NCBI GenBank assembly: GCA_964020975.1
Contig: OZ026623.1
Coordinates: forward strand, 73,553,069 to 73,617,068
Direction of reading: 5' to 3'
DNA from: Hermodice carunculata
Lineage: Eukaryota; Annelida; Polychaeta; Eunicida; Amphinomidae
Length of the DNA stretch: 64,000 nucleotides
Shown: positions 50,201 through 56,214 of the stretch, in pieces
Layout of the letters: every line of letters begins with the position of its first letter
Position numbering within the stretch: position 1 is the first letter of the stretch
The notes under the pieces: model-generated
Databases searched by the model: none
What the model was told of the DNA's origin: nothing
The model's input: only the letters and a program-made list of their open reading frames with translations
Position numbers and translations under genes: made by a program

Positions 50201-50378
50201 CTTTTTAAGCCACAAGCTATTTGGCTGATGGATAGTACTACCATAGTAACTGACAGAAATAATGTTGTTAATTCAACACTGTAGTCCATACTTCTGTATT
50301 GAGGTAGGTCTTGTTTAGGAATCCGTCATAGCGGTCCCTCAGGAACTGTCCTAATTCATACTCCTGCATCTTGCCCTC
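26979..50378 (-). CDS. membrane-anchored histidine acid phosphatase, ten exons located, N-terminus missing
   Basis: Ten minus-strand exons with GT-AG borders and consistent phases give a protein like lysosomal (ACP2) and prostatic (ACP3) acid phosphatase. Conserved blocks in order: [82 protein letters not shown], then one membrane segment and a 40-residue basic-to-acidic tail. Known family role: hydrolysis of phosphomonoesters through a phosphohistidine, in lysosomes or at the cell surface. The HD dyad (acid/base Asp) is present. The Arg of the usual R-S-T-D motif is Phe. The RHG exon is not found and may lie past 64000 or be too diverged to see. N-glycosylation sequons (NKT, NMT, NDT, NYS) fit a lumenal domain. 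The tail lacks the tyrosine sorting signal of mammalian ACP2. Orthology to ACP2 versus ACP3 cannot be decided. Confidence 0.9.
27487..27664 (+). mobile_element. MITE with TACGGTGAAAAC / GTTTCACTGTA ends
   Basis: The left end TACGGTGAAAACTTGTTATA and the right end ATGAGGTTTCACTGTA are imperfect inverse complements. The interior has repeated TATGTCAGATA-type phrases. A relative without clear ends is at 61911-62060. It lies in the last intron of the phosphatase. Confidence 0.7.
28391..28507 (-). CDS. acid phosphatase exon: CGNPCEF juxtamembrane segment
   Basis: A 117-base exon, phase 1 in and 1 out, with acceptor TTAATCTTTCAG and donor GTAAGTGA. It encodes [20 protein letters not shown] then [18 protein letters not shown]. 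The C-x3-C pair and the later E-C match LPGCPHRCPLQDF and QQEC of ACP2, which form disulfides just before the membrane. A GT two bases earlier is also possible but would shift the downstream frame. Confidence 0.88.
28784..29015 (+). mobile_element. TTAA-family foldback element, subfamily A, complete
   Basis: Bounded by TTAA on both sides: TTAACCCTTTCCCCCTTAAA on the left and CAAGGGGGAAAGGGTTAA on the right. The interior holds ACCGGCTGGTCAAATGTCAT, then an imperfect hairpin centred on GCACTTAGTGC and GCTGTTGACTCAGTC. Its right TTAA (29012-29015) is also the left TTAA of the next element. Confidence 0.88.
29012..29336 (+). mobile_element. TTAA-family foldback element, subfamily E, interrupted by a nested copy
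   Basis: The left end is TTAACCCATTCCTGGATAG and the right end GAGCATGAATGGGTTAA. It carries GTAAAGCTGTTGACCAGAG. A subfamily C element (29121-29295) sits inside it. Shares its left TTAA with the subfamily A element before it. Confidence 0.78.
29121..29295 (+). mobile_element. TTAA-family foldback element, subfamily C, nested
   Basis: TTAACTCATTCCATACCAGT on the left; ATAGTATGGAATGAGTTAG on the right (last base of TTAA changed). The interior has TTTAAATTCTTCATGAAAAG, TTCATTCAAGTATCAACATG and GTCAGTGGTTCTGGCACTG, as in the longer copy at 42594. Confidence 0.85.
29941..30115 (-). CDS. acid phosphatase exon with catalytic His-Asp
   Basis: A 175-base exon, phase 0 in and 1 out, with acceptor TTCTTTTGTACAG and donor GTAGGTAA. 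It opens with the catalytic dyad [14 protein letters not shown], corresponding to HDTTLVALQMALDV in human ACP2, where the Asp is the general acid. It continues through [12 protein letters not shown] and [10 protein letters not shown] to PPVLMKPPG. All family-conserved positions seen here are intact, in contrast to the Phe at the R-S-T-D site. Confidence 0.95.
30172..30332. mobile_element. foldback element with AGGGCAGCACTTGA arms
   Basis: GGGATTCCAGAGGGCAGCAC-TTGA near the left and TCAAGTGCTGCCACCTGGGG near the right are imperfect inverse complements about 120 bases apart. Non-coding, in an intron. Confidence 0.6.
30380..30597 (+). mobile_element. TTAA-family foldback element, subfamily F
   Basis: It has GCTGATCTAAG, an internal hairpin CAGGACACTTTGCATG.../CACACAAAG...CCGAGG, AGCTGTTGACTAAGACTACT and the end TAGCACTTTAAAGGTTAA. 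It matches the copy at 31670-32100. Confidence 0.8.
30904..30995 (-). CDS. acid phosphatase exon: YILSHW to LYSE
   Basis: A 92-base exon, phase 1 in and 0 out, with acceptor ATGAACACAG and donor GTAAGTAA. After completing a Gly codon it encodes [20 protein letters not shown] then [10 protein letters not shown]. It matches the ACP2 run LLAQIRKNL through KLLVYSA, which immediately precedes the catalytic HD pair carried by the next exon. Confidence 0.92.
31670..32100 (+). mobile_element. TTAA-family foldback element, subfamily F, interrupted by a TA-bounded MITE
   Basis: The left end is TTAACCCTTAAAGTGCTGAT and the right end ATTAGCTCTTTAAGGGTAA. The hairpin arms are GTCAACAGCTCTCCTTGGGA and TCCCAAGGAAAGCTGTTGAC. 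A different MITE (31801-32005) is inserted in the right half; without it the element equals 30380-30597. Confidence 0.85.
31801..32005 (+). mobile_element. TA-bounded MITE, TIR TACTGTAAATTGCTTT, nested
   Basis: TACTGTAAATTGCTTT at the left and AAAGCAATTTACAGTA at the right are exact inverse complements of 16 bases, with TA borders. The interior repeats TTTTCACGGTTTT-type phrases. It is absent from the sister element at 30380-30597, which gives the empty site. Confidence 0.85.
32330..32530 (-). mobile_element. TTAA-family element, degenerate subfamily A fragment
   Basis: Traces of the subfamily A order: GGCTGCTCAACCCA, AAGTCTCATCAACAATTCTC, ATTTAAATTGTTTGA, TTGAAGTCAATGACATTT and CCAACCAGTTTTGGCC. 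The ends are lost. Confidence 0.5.
32690..32810 (-). CDS. acid phosphatase exon: IPSWA segment
   Basis: A 121-base exon, phase 0 in and 1 out, with acceptor TGCCTTTCAG and donor GTAAGTG. It encodes [20 protein letters not shown] then [20 protein letters not shown] plus one base. It aligns with the ACP2 segment RLPPWASPQTMQRL through KARLQGG. The N-M-T sequon is conserved in type. It follows the 8.2 kb intron that holds most of the mobile elements. Confidence 0.92.
33430..33643 (-). repeat. exon-derived minisatellite, block 1
   Basis: About seven units of 30-37 bases of the type CATGGTCTTACCTCAATGAA followed by CATGGTGTCATGCTAAGC. On the gene strand each reads ATGACACCATGTTCATTGAG then GTAAGA, i.e. 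codons D-T-M-F-I-E followed by a splice donor. This copies the end of alternative exons A and B (YDxxFIE with GTGAG). The array resumes at 34603-34835 and 40737-41058. Confidence 0.75.
33645..34587 (+). mobile_element. Penelope-like element, 5'-truncated, with GIY-YIG endonuclease
   Basis: It is flanked by a 15-base target duplication TGCTAATTATATATA (33630-33644 and 34588-34602). One open frame runs from about 33706 to 34569. It starts in the motif [13 protein letters not shown], followed by [12 protein letters not shown], both typical of the region after the Penelope reverse transcriptase. It ends with the GIY-YIG-type nuclease: a Cys/His cluster ([12 protein letters not shown]), then [20 protein letters not shown] and RMREHF. 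The RT core is missing, as expected from incomplete reverse transcription. The remaining frame is open with no visible stop, so the insertion is fairly young. It sits in the exon-derived minisatellite and shares orientation with the window's plus strand, antisense to the phosphatase. Confidence 0.9.
34603..34835 (-). repeat. exon-derived minisatellite, block 2
   Basis: About eight further units of the same minisatellite (TTACCTCAATGAACCTGGTG, TTACCTCAATAAATATGGTG and variants), continuing directly after the Penelope-like element. Confidence 0.75.
35080..35190 (+). promoter_or_regulatory. CpG-rich promoter-like block with NRF-1-like motif
   Basis: A short CpG-rich island in AT-rich surroundings contains GACGCATGCGCATAGACGCG, an NRF-1-like palindrome near 35112-35121. 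It lies about 180 bases upstream of the THAP-coding frame. A promoter for that frame is a reasonable guess. Confidence 0.4.
35223..35271. repeat. (TA)n microsatellite
   Basis: TA-rich run just upstream of the THAP frame. Confidence 0.9.
35302..35625 (+). CDS. THAP-type zinc finger fragment
   Basis: The frame from about 35302 reads [17 protein letters not shown], then [15 protein letters not shown] and VDFVPTLF, ending at a stop after 35622. This is a full THAP domain: C-x4-C at the start, the C-x2-H pair (VCSKHF), the invariant Pro and Trp, and a closing VPTLF in place of the usual AVPTIF-type box. THAP domains bind DNA in host regulators and in P-element- and Kolobok-type transposases. No transposase core follows. 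The natural ATG would be the one at 35288, just before a 13-G run. The frames do not join at that run length, but homopolymer length is unreliable in assemblies. It lies inside a phosphatase intron on the opposite strand, so a transposon relic or retained domain is more likely than a full host gene. Confidence 0.7.
   Translation, partial: GKDHCAVFGCCNRRGKAGCESLSFHRIPARQPHHARRIHAISRKEKPTDNWVVCSKHFVNKKLSKDSNNVDFVPTLFIGKQETGETQKPSCDISKRSLYCIKWLDNH
35640..37020. other. unassigned sequence between the THAP frame and the LINE endonuclease
   Basis: No family recognised. Part of it may be the 5' untranslated region or ORF1 of the LINE that follows; the open frames here (up to 125 codons at 36575-36952) show no known motif. 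Confidence 0.4.
38249..38350 (+). mobile_element. short retroposed insert with poly(A) and hammerhead-like boxes
   Basis: A 102-base insert inside the LINE is flanked by a perfect 14-base duplication AGATTTCTATTTGA (38235-38248, 38351-38364) and ends in 13 As, so it was inserted by LINE-type retroposition. On the minus strand it contains CTGATGA (38331-38325) and, 15 bases later, GAAAC (38309-38305), next to CGGTCGAAC. CTGATGA and GAAA are the conserved boxes of hammerhead ribozymes. Motifs of this type are known at the ends of Penelope-like elements. Whether it folds into a complete ribozyme is not shown. Confidence 0.7.
40716..40736 (+). repeat. (TAC)n LINE 3' tail
   Basis: Seven TAC units following AATAAAGTATAT mark the LINE 3' terminus. 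Confidence 0.85.
40737..40758 (-). repeat. exon-derived minisatellite, short block
   Basis: CATGACCTTCAATAAATATGGT is one unit of the minisatellite between the LINE tail and the SINE. It includes the left copy of the SINE target duplication. Confidence 0.65.
40759..40998 (-). mobile_element. tRNA-derived SINE with conserved central domain
   Basis: It is flanked by a 12-base duplication AATAAATATGGT (40747-40758 and 40999-41010). On the minus strand it starts AGTTGGCCGAGCTGCAACAC (A box) and continues to CGGCCCGGGTTCGATTCAC (B box), a tRNA-like head. A body with GGTGGTTTTCTCCGAGTCC and CGGTTTCCTCCACC follows, the central-domain type shared by several animal SINE superfamilies. The element is about 240 bases and has intact pol III boxes, so it may be young. 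Confidence 0.85.
41011..41058 (-). repeat. exon-derived minisatellite, block adjoining exon B
   Basis: GCCATGCATTGTAATGGTTTTACCTCAATAAGC...CTACTCACC: the last unit runs straight into the real donor of exon B at 41059, linking the array physically with its probable source. Confidence 0.7.
41060..41164 (-). CDS. acid phosphatase alternative exon B (LYDSVFIE)
   Basis: A 35-codon exon, phase 0-0, with acceptor CGTTGCAG and donor GTGAGTAG. It begins [20 protein letters not shown] and ends [15 protein letters not shown]. It is homologous to exon A in both halves (LL at the start; IWxLYDxxFIE at the end). It lies only 930 bases downstream of exon A, in a gene whose other introns mostly span kilobases. 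It has its own N-T-T sequon and an acidic rather than basic loop. Inclusion of both exons would insert a second helix block in the alpha-domain cap, which is unlikely to fold; mutually exclusive use is the simplest reading. Confidence 0.87.
41464..41700 (+). mobile_element. TTAA-family foldback element, subfamily B
   Basis: TTAACCCTC...TTTTAGTGCCAATCACAACT on the left, TTCCTCGTAAAAAGACCTCT, TTCAAGTACCAGCATGCCTA, hairpin arms AGCTTCTCTTGGCGTGCATT and ATGCACGCCGAGAGAAGCT, and TTGGCACTGAAACAGATAA at the right (TTAA mutated). Confidence 0.82.
42095..42208 (-). CDS. acid phosphatase alternative exon A (LYDATFIE)
   Basis: A 38-codon exon, phase 0-0, with acceptor TGCATGCAG and donor GTGAGCT. It starts [15 protein letters not shown] and ends [13 protein letters not shown]. 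The end matches the ACP2 block ETVWNVYDTLFCE. The next exon downstream (41060-41164) encodes the same block again, with identical phase. Vertebrate family members have the block once, so exons A and B are probably used alternatively. Exon A carries an N-I-S sequon and a basic, proline-containing loop ([12 protein letters not shown]) that exon B lacks. Confidence 0.85.
42594..42844 (+). mobile_element. TTAA-family foldback element, subfamily C, complete
   Basis: TTAACTCATTCCATACCAGT to ATAGTATGGAATGAGTTAA, TTAA intact on both sides. Inside is a perfect 33-base inverted repeat (42725-42757 and 42773-42805) starting GGTTCTGGCACTGCCTGGCA around a 15-base loop. Length 251 bases; no coding frame. 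Confidence 0.9.
43347..43503. repeat. compound (CTAC)n / (ATCC)n microsatellite
   Basis: About 95 bases of CTAC units with a CAAC interruption, then about 50 bases of ATCC units. Confidence 0.97.
43776..44248. mobile_element. long foldback element, 470 bases
   Basis: TTTTCTTGGAAATATATTCA near 43779 and TGAATATATTTCCAAGAAAA ending near 44246 are exact inverse complements. Inner parts are also weakly complementary. AT-rich and non-coding. Confidence 0.75.
44526..44773 (+). repeat. 126-base tandem duplication
   Basis: AATCCGTCCCACTGATTGAC...GAACAACATCATTTTACACA occurs twice in a row with about one substitution in the body. Each copy ends in a CA/CG-rich microsatellite. Confidence 0.92.
44774..44815. 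repeat. (CA)n/(CGCA)n microsatellite
   Basis: Mixed CACA and CGCA repeat following the duplication. Confidence 0.9.
44820..45540. other. phosphatase intron, nothing recognised
   Basis: AT-rich; a poly-G rich stretch at 45383-45412. Confidence 0.5.
45546..46023 (+). mobile_element. TA-bounded DNA element with GTGGGCAC motifs
   Basis: The left end TACAGTAAAACCTCCGTATG and the right end CAGAAATTTTACTGTA are imperfect inverse complements with TA borders. Near both ends lie GTGGGCACCTC and GTGCCCACTTT. About 478 bases, no coding frame; a Tc1/mariner-type MITE is likely. Confidence 0.75.
46360..46640 (+). repeat. degenerate tandem repeats with GGTCATTCAA and ATTACACACATTAA
   Basis: Repeated AGGTCATTCAA phrases about 40 bases apart, then two to three units of about 58 bases (ATACAATGATTACACACATT ... 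GTCAGTAATCA). Confidence 0.7.
46720..46778. repeat. (TG)n microsatellite
   Basis: Imperfect GT/GC repeat. Confidence 0.85.
46949..47044 (-). CDS. acid phosphatase exon: CPKYQ segment
   Basis: A 32-codon exon, phase 0-0, with acceptor TTTTTTTTCCAG and donor GTTGGTG (a weaker donor than the others). It encodes [20 protein letters not shown] followed by [12 protein letters not shown]. It aligns with the ACP2 region LKFPLGPCPRYEQLQNET, including the conserved Cys of a disulfide. It sits between the WQPIP exon and the duplicated exon pair. Confidence 0.9.
47451..47594. mobile_element. 144-base foldback element
   Basis: TATAGCATGCTTTGTAAACG at the left and TCAACAAAGCATGCTATA at the right, with CGATATGAAGTA/TACTTCATATCG and CACTGGATACCATATAGCAG/CTGCTATATGGCATCCAGTG inside, make it almost wholly self-complementary. 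Centre near 47522, with GCTTCGCTCACTCG. Confidence 0.88.
47935..48785 (+). repeat. 145-base tandem array, about six copies, with TGACCTTG and TCAAGGTCA
   Basis: Each unit has AAAACCAAATTCACTAAAAT, GGCTCTGTGACCTTGG, GGGTCAAGGTCACC, and GTGCAATATGAAAGGC. Units begin near 47935, 48076, 48222, 48366, 48510 and 48655. After the last unit comes CTATGCCCGCTTCGGGCGTGG, with a GCCCG/CGGGC hairpin, resembling the 3' terminus of Helitron-like repeats of marine invertebrates. TCAAGGTCA is also the monomer site bound by ERR/SF-1-type nuclear receptors. Confidence 0.85.
49559..49720 (-). CDS. acid phosphatase exon: TDRTLMS / WQPIP segment
   Basis: A 54-codon exon, phase 0-0, with acceptor CACTCACCAG and donor GTAAGAGA. 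It begins [20 protein letters not shown] and ends [11 protein letters not shown]; the LAGLYPP and KWQPIP signatures are intact. In this family the N-terminal stretch normally reads V-x-x-R-S-T-D-x-D-R-T-L-M-S. Here the codon at the Arg position is TTC (Phe) and the first Asp is Ala. That Arg (Arg79 in prostatic phosphatase numbering) contacts the substrate phosphate, so activity may be altered. Confidence 0.93.
49800..49826. repeat. poly(T) tract
   Basis: Run of about 25 Ts in the phosphatase intron. Confidence 0.9.
49840..49915 (-). mobile_element. TTAA-family hairpin fragment, degenerate
   Basis: GGGCACATATTGCACCCCACGTGCAAT followed by GCAGCTGTCAACTGAGTCT resembles the hairpin core; no ends are visible. 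Confidence 0.4.
50292..50378 (-). CDS. acid phosphatase exon: [11 protein letters not shown] segment
   Basis: A 29-codon exon, phase 0 at both ends. The acceptor is TTATTCTTGCAG and the donor GTATGG. It encodes [20 protein letters not shown] followed by LNKTYLNTE, which aligns without gaps with the human ACP2 stretch [20 protein letters not shown]. The N-K-T sequon sits where ACP2 has N-T-S. This is the most 5' exon recognised. The exon with the RHGDR active-site loop should precede it at higher coordinates, but no match was seen between 50400 and 64000. Confidence 0.92.
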
Positions 50379-50617
50379 CTGCAAGAATAACAAACAAAAG
50401 CAAGAAATTACGTTGATGTTTGATCCTGACACACAATATTATTGTACTTCCCTGAAAATATCAACATTATATATGTTGTGCAGTGGCATTATAACTAAAC
50501 AGTAAAACTTGTCTTCAGTGACACTGAGATTAGTGAACAGTCTGCAAATGGCGAATGCTTTCTTGGTCCCTTTCTTGTTTAGTTCATGTTAATATATCTT
50601 GATATTAGACAACACCA

Positions 50618-50847
50618 TTAACCCTTTCCCATTCATAGCAGCCAAAAGTGCCCAGATGTAAGTTGTCAGCTGCTTTAATATTCTTGCTTGAATTTTTCGT
50701 AACCAGAAAACATTTTTGCTGTGATTTGTATGTTAAGACCACTCATCATGGCACACCCTAGGCCAATAGCTTTCCTTGCAATGATGCACCCAACCTGCAC
50801 CAAGGAAAGCTATTAACTCAGTCATACTCTGACCTGGAATGGGTTAA
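50618..50847 (+). mobile_element. TTAA-family foldback element, subfamily D, complete
   Basis: TTAACCCTTTCCCATTCATA on the left and CTGACCTGGAATGGGTTAA on the right, with TTAA on both sides. Hairpin arms are AATAGCTTTCCTTGCAATGA and CACCAAGGAAAGCTATTAAC; TCAGTCAT follows. 230 bases. Confidence 0.85.
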
Positions 50848-51347
50848 AAAAGTGAACGCTTTCAGTCCCAAAGGGTGTTAACAGTGGCAACAGGTTTTGG
50901 TCTCAAAGCAGAAGCCACAAACCAAAACTCACAGCTATAATACAGCCCCTGTATCAGTTAAGGTCATTGTGACAGGTCACAGTGACCTGCCACACTGACC
51001 ATAACCTCCATTCAGTACTTGCTGACCTCAGCAATCACCAATCACTGACTTAGAACTTGAATATACGAGTGGGATTCAATAAAGTTTTGAATCAGGTTTT
51101 ACCATAAGAATACTTTCTGTTTTGCCAGGTCCTCTAATGAAACACCAACTGTTTTGAAAGGCCATCTTTGCACCTGTTTTTGAGACAGTCTCTCAAGACT
51201 GGAAGCATTGCACAGGGTACCATGCAGTGGTGCTCCAAGAGTCCCACAAGATTAATGGAACCTCAAGATCCCAGATGGCAGCCCCTTTTGATGCTCATTT
51301 GCATACATTTGGCCATTTGCTTAACAAAACTTCAACATTTGTTGTTA

Positions 51348-51530
51348 CAGTGGTACCTGCTGTATGTAACCACTGCCATGAGCAGCCACACTATTTTTTG
51401 TGGCCCCATTGCTGTGAAACAGGAGTCAGCTTCTTTGTAAATTTACCTGCAGTGACAGGTCCCCTGCTGTACATAGTCACTTTTTCTTGGCAGAAGGGGT
51501 GACTACATACAGCAGGTTTTACTATATATG
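51348..51530 (+). mobile_element. MITE with CAGTGGTACCTGCTGTATG ends
   Basis: The left end ACAGTGGTACCTGCTGTATG and the right end CATACAGCAGGTTTTACTAT are imperfect inverse complements. Second member of the family at 20808-20983. Confidence 0.75.
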
Positions 51531-51859
51531 CAAATTATTAATACATAAAATTATGCAAATGATCACCCTCCACTGCTTCTCTCTGAGGTCCAAAATGGTC
51601 CTATACTGCACTGCAAACAAATTTGCTCCAAGAATTTTATTTCTCTCCCCCCCCCCCCCCATGTCTTCATGCCCTTCTGATTAGTTCATGTCTCAATGGA
51701 AGGTCCACTGTACATATATGTAGTTATGAGGGCTTCACATTATGGACCCTTGTACCAATGTCACATCCTACATCTTGTCCTGCCAAGTGTTGTTATTACC
51801 ATACTCAATACACATACCAGGTATACATATATATGGCACATTTTAAATAATATTTATAT

Positions 51860-52197
51860 TTTTGTTTTTTGTTTTTTTTTTTTTGTTCTTATTTTTCTTT
51901 TTTAGTCCCACCATTGTCTAAATTACTTTTTTCCCTCAGTCCCAGATAACCAGTGTTTATATAATACACAACCAGGAGCTCATGTTGTGATCCTATGTTT
52001 TCTAGGTAGCTCCAGTGATAGCAGAATTATATTCCTTAACTGGAGTTATACTGACAGTATATATATTTGAATGTGACTTTGTGTACTGTACTGATTTGTC
52101 GATGTATTTTTTCTAACTCTAACAACATTCTGTCTGATATGTTCTATGTCATACTGTTGTCAAATAAAGCCATTTGAATCCTTGAATCCTTGAATAT
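51860..52197 (+). mobile_element. LINE 3' end (CR1/L2-like) with TTGAATCC tail
   Basis: It ends TGTCAAATAAAGCCATTTGA followed by tandem ATCCTTGA octamers, the tail type of CR1/L2 LINEs. Upstream is 3'UTR-like sequence only. Confidence 0.6.
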
Positions 52198-52199
52198 CC

Positions 52200-53280
52200 C
52201 ACCTCATACATTCTTGCAGATTTTATCATGGGAAATTTTAGTCACACTCCTCATCAAAAAGAGCCTTCACTCAAAACATCAGTACATTTATCTTAAAGGT
52301 ATTATTTTTCTGCATTATTTTAGCAATAAATGCCTTGACTACTATAAAACGAAAAAAAAAAGTCTGACATGCAGACATTGTATCTCTTTATCTATCACTT
52401 AACAAGCATACAGCTGTACTGGGCACCATGTGCATTAACAAGCAAGAATGGGCGTGCCACATGAATGATTGACTTCATGTCTGAACATGAACCAGTGGAC
52501 ATAATAGCACGAATTAAATATTTAGCATCTGTCTAGACTAAAAAACAAACCTTGGGCTCCCTCCCGCAACCTGAACAACTGACGCATTCATGACAAAATA
52601 TTTTTCTCAACTCAAACCTCTCTATTTAATTAATCAGACATCAGGATCATGATGGATTGGCAGCACGGGGCTGTATTGAAGGCATTGGTGGTTTTGTGCA
52701 CATGCCATAAATTGCTAATGCACCTTATGATATAAAGTATGTGTGCATTTGTAAGTTCTGGCAACTATGCTCAGGAATACCAAACCCATAATGAAAACCA
52801 TGTGCTGTAATTTGAGGACAATTATTCAAACCTTGTATTCATTATCTTTTAAAAAATAATTCCAGGATAAGAGACCGATAATTTCTCCTGAAACAGTCAA
52901 AGTACACAGTAATTTTGCTTGTGGGAGTGAGCTAGACACTATGAACAGCCAGCTCTCCTATCCAGTGAGGTGATTGGCTCCTGTTCAGGTAAAAATGCAG
53001 TTATGTGACAAAATAGCTTTCATTGACCAATGAAGTCACTTTTCATGTCTGTGCTTGTAAGTTAAAAAACTTGACCAAATGTAAATATGACACATTCAAC
53101 TAAATGTACATCACAGTTATAATAAACTCTTTAAGTACTTACATCACAACTAAACTTGCACTAACCTGAATTACCAAATAATTCCTGATTCAAATTACAT
53201 GGAAAAAGACTGTGAATCAAGTACTAACAAAAATATGTTTCCAGACCAAAAAAAAAACAAACAAACAAACAAACAAACAA
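52200..53280. other. no gene recognised
   Basis: AT-rich; no exon of known family. Confidence 0.5.
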
Positions 53281-53286
53281 AGAAAA

Positions 53287-53350
<64 letters not shown>
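53250..53350. repeat. poly(A)-rich tract with (AAAC)n start
   Basis: AACA units followed by about 60 As. Confidence 0.95.
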
Positions 53351-53352
<2 letters not shown>

Positions 53353-53789
53353 AACCTATGCTCCTCAACAATGGGTTGTTCAAAGATGGCCACCTTTTCT
53401 GTATGTGCATAGAGTATGCATATAGTGGGTTGGAATCAAGATTAATAAGATAATTTTTTTAAGCAAATCTGGACAATGCTTGTAAATATTTGGCCAGTAT
53501 TATATAACTCAGCATCCAGTGGTACTTCATAAAACTCGGTGTGTGTCTTCCATTGATTGACACATTGTTTGCCAAAGGTCATGAGGTCATAGTAGACTCA
53601 GGAGGTCAAAGTTGAAGGTCATTTTATGCAAATCAAATCAGTAATGAATCTGATGAAGTGTTTGTTGCTAGCTTTCAAGAATTTATAATGAATCTCATGT
53701 AGAAATTATACAAAACATTAATTGGCACTCTCTGTGATTGTTTCTAGATACATGTCTAAATAGGATCCAGGCAGGTGATAATACTAAAA

Positions 53790-54566
53790 AGCTCTGACTT
53801 TATAAAATTGAACTTGGAAGACATAATAAAATTAAAACCCCAGTTGAACAACGAATATGTAAAAAATGTAACTCTAGTGAGATAGAGGATACAGTACACC
53901 TTTTGTTAAAATGCCATAAATTTGAAAACCAAAGATGTATCGATCATCATGAACTGTGCTAACATTTATTGTCCAAACTTTGGTTCACTACAAACAAAAG
54001 ATCAGTTTAATCTGCTCATGACAACATCTGAAAAAAGATTTATTAATAACTTTAGGAAAATATATGCACGTGTGTTTTGAAATATCTTAGTAGAGGAATC
54101 ATCCTTTTTGCTATCCAGCCACATCAAATACTTACTTACATGTAATACACTTTACTCATGACATACTGAGTTGAGGTACAAGTAGCTGAGCACATGTTTG
54201 TACTTGCATGTATATAAAAACATTGGTATAGATCACCTACTCTGTATTTACATAGTGTGTTTGTATTTGTGTAGTTGTATTTATCTAGTCTGTCTGTATT
54301 TGTGTACTCACTTAGTTGGTGTATAGGAACTATAGTAGATTTGTTCAGTTTGTATGATGTATGCTCCATTTCTATGCTTTTTTCAACTTATGTACCATAT
54401 ATTGTACCTGTTACATTCTGTCAATTTCATGTATGTATGTATGTATGTATATATGTATGTATGTATGTATGTATGCATGTATGTATGTATGTATGTATGT
54501 ATGTATGTATGACAAATAGGTCAGTACTGACCTCTCTTTTATTGTCAATAAAATTACTTACTTACT
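53790..54566 (+). mobile_element. LINE 3' end with zinc-knuckle-like C-terminus
   Basis: The plus strand reads LYKIELGRHNK, VEQRICKKCNSSEIEDTVHL and LLKCHKFENQR: the CxxC...H...C motif found at the C-terminus of many LINE ORF2 proteins. It ends GTCAATAAAATTACTTACTTAC, an ACTT tail like that of 14150-14698. Only the last part of the element remains. Confidence 0.75.
54430..54511. repeat. (GTAT)n microsatellite
   Basis: About 80 bases of GTAT with two interruptions, inside the LINE 3' region. Confidence 0.97.
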
Positions 54567-54611
54567 TTAACTTAAACACAAACACATAGATCTCTGTCCA
54601 TATTTGGTACA

Positions 54612-54775
54612 GTATTCCCTCCTTTTACAGACCACTTTCTTGAGAGACCACCTGTTTTTGAAGACCCTATTAATCAGGTCTCTTGTGCTGTTTTTCAAGT
54701 TAAATCCCCATTGAGACCACCTGCTTTATACGACCACTTTCAGCCCTACCCCAGGGGTAGTCTCCCACAGGAATG
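54612..54775 (+). mobile_element. degenerate GAGACCACC-type MITE
   Basis: CAGACCACTTTCTTGAGAGA, CCACCTGTTTTTGAAGACC and CCCAGGGGTAGTCTCCCACA resemble the interior of the element at 16806-16989; the terminal repeats have decayed. Confidence 0.6.
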
Positions 54776-54779
54776 ACTT

Positions 54780-55340
54780 CAAGTACATTGGTCTAGGACA
54801 TGGTGTATTGTTTGTGCACAGAGTATCCAAGTTAAACTGACATCACTGTCACACTCCACTGACTTGATCGTCTATTTATCTTTTTACTGCAGTTTTTGCT
54901 CAATTCAACCAGTTAATCTATGATGCACATGTATTTGATTGTGAAAGTCACTTATAATGTAGGCCAAACTGACCTACTCTCATAGAAAAAAAATCAAAGT
55001 GCAAAAAAGCTTAACATTGCCTGCTATGGAAGCTTTGTTCAACTGGTCTTTTGATCTGCTCCATCTTGTACCTTAATACCAAAATAATGATGCCCAAAAA
55101 ACTTTGTGTCAACCAGTTGGTACATGTGTCAGCTTTTCCTTTGTTATAATCGAAGATCACTTACATGTATATTAGTATTACTTCGTACAATGAGGAAAGC
55201 TTAAAGCACACAAGTATCACAAAACGAAATCACTGGTCCAGAAAGATAGCAAGAAATCTCTGGGTATTTTTACAGTAGGCATCTGGTGATCCCCATGACC
55301 ACTGGTGCCCTCTGGTGATTAAAGTGTGTGTGTCAACACA
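54780..55340. other. no gene recognised
   Basis: AT-rich. An ACTGGTGCCCTCTGGTGATT phrase near 55300 also occurs near 28300 (AGTGGTGCCCTCTAGTGATT), probably the end of a dispersed repeat. Confidence 0.5.
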
Positions 55341-55342
55341 CG

Positions 55343-55577
<235 letters not shown>

Positions 55578-55579
55578 CT

Positions 55580-56210
55580 TTACTAGCAAATTTGTCCGAC
55601 ACTTTTCTCCAACATTATTATAGGCGGAAACTCCAAACTTGGCATGATTGTACCTCCATGCAAGGAGTTTGATCGTTTTATACTGAGGAATGAAGATGTT
55701 TAAGATTACGCAAATTAGCGGCACTTAAAATTTTAAATCTTGAATATCTTCAGAAGTATAATAGATAGAGATGTCATTCTAACTTCTACTAGGTGGTTGT
55801 TGACCATTGCACACCTAATGAATTAAAAATAAAAGTTGTAGCAATTTAAATTATGCTAAATAGCACCACTAGAAAATTTTTGAAATCTTGAATACCTTCA
55901 AAGCTATAATAGATAGAGATGCCATTCCAACTTCTACTCCTGTGTTATGGAATAATTGTACACTGCCATGCCAATATTCTTTGAAGACACACACACTGAT
56001 TTTCTATGCAGCAAATCATCTTTCCTAGTTTTATCTTGTGGGCTTATTGCCCAATATAATACATGAAAATGGGCTCCCTGGACTTCCTCTTGAATATTGA
56101 TCTTGTGGCCAAATTAACAACATTTTGCCTTAGTCATCTGTACTCTATTAACCATTCATAGTAAGCAACAAATCCTAAGATTACTGGTATCAGGAATTTC
56201 ACTGCTGTGG
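55580..56210 (+). repeat. AT-rich repeat with GATAGAGATG-CATTC-AACTTCTACT
   Basis: Two diverged copies (near 55765 and 55912) of ATAATAGATAGAGATG-CATTC-AACTTCTACT, about 150 bases apart. No gene. Confidence 0.55.
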
Positions 56211-56214
56211 CCAA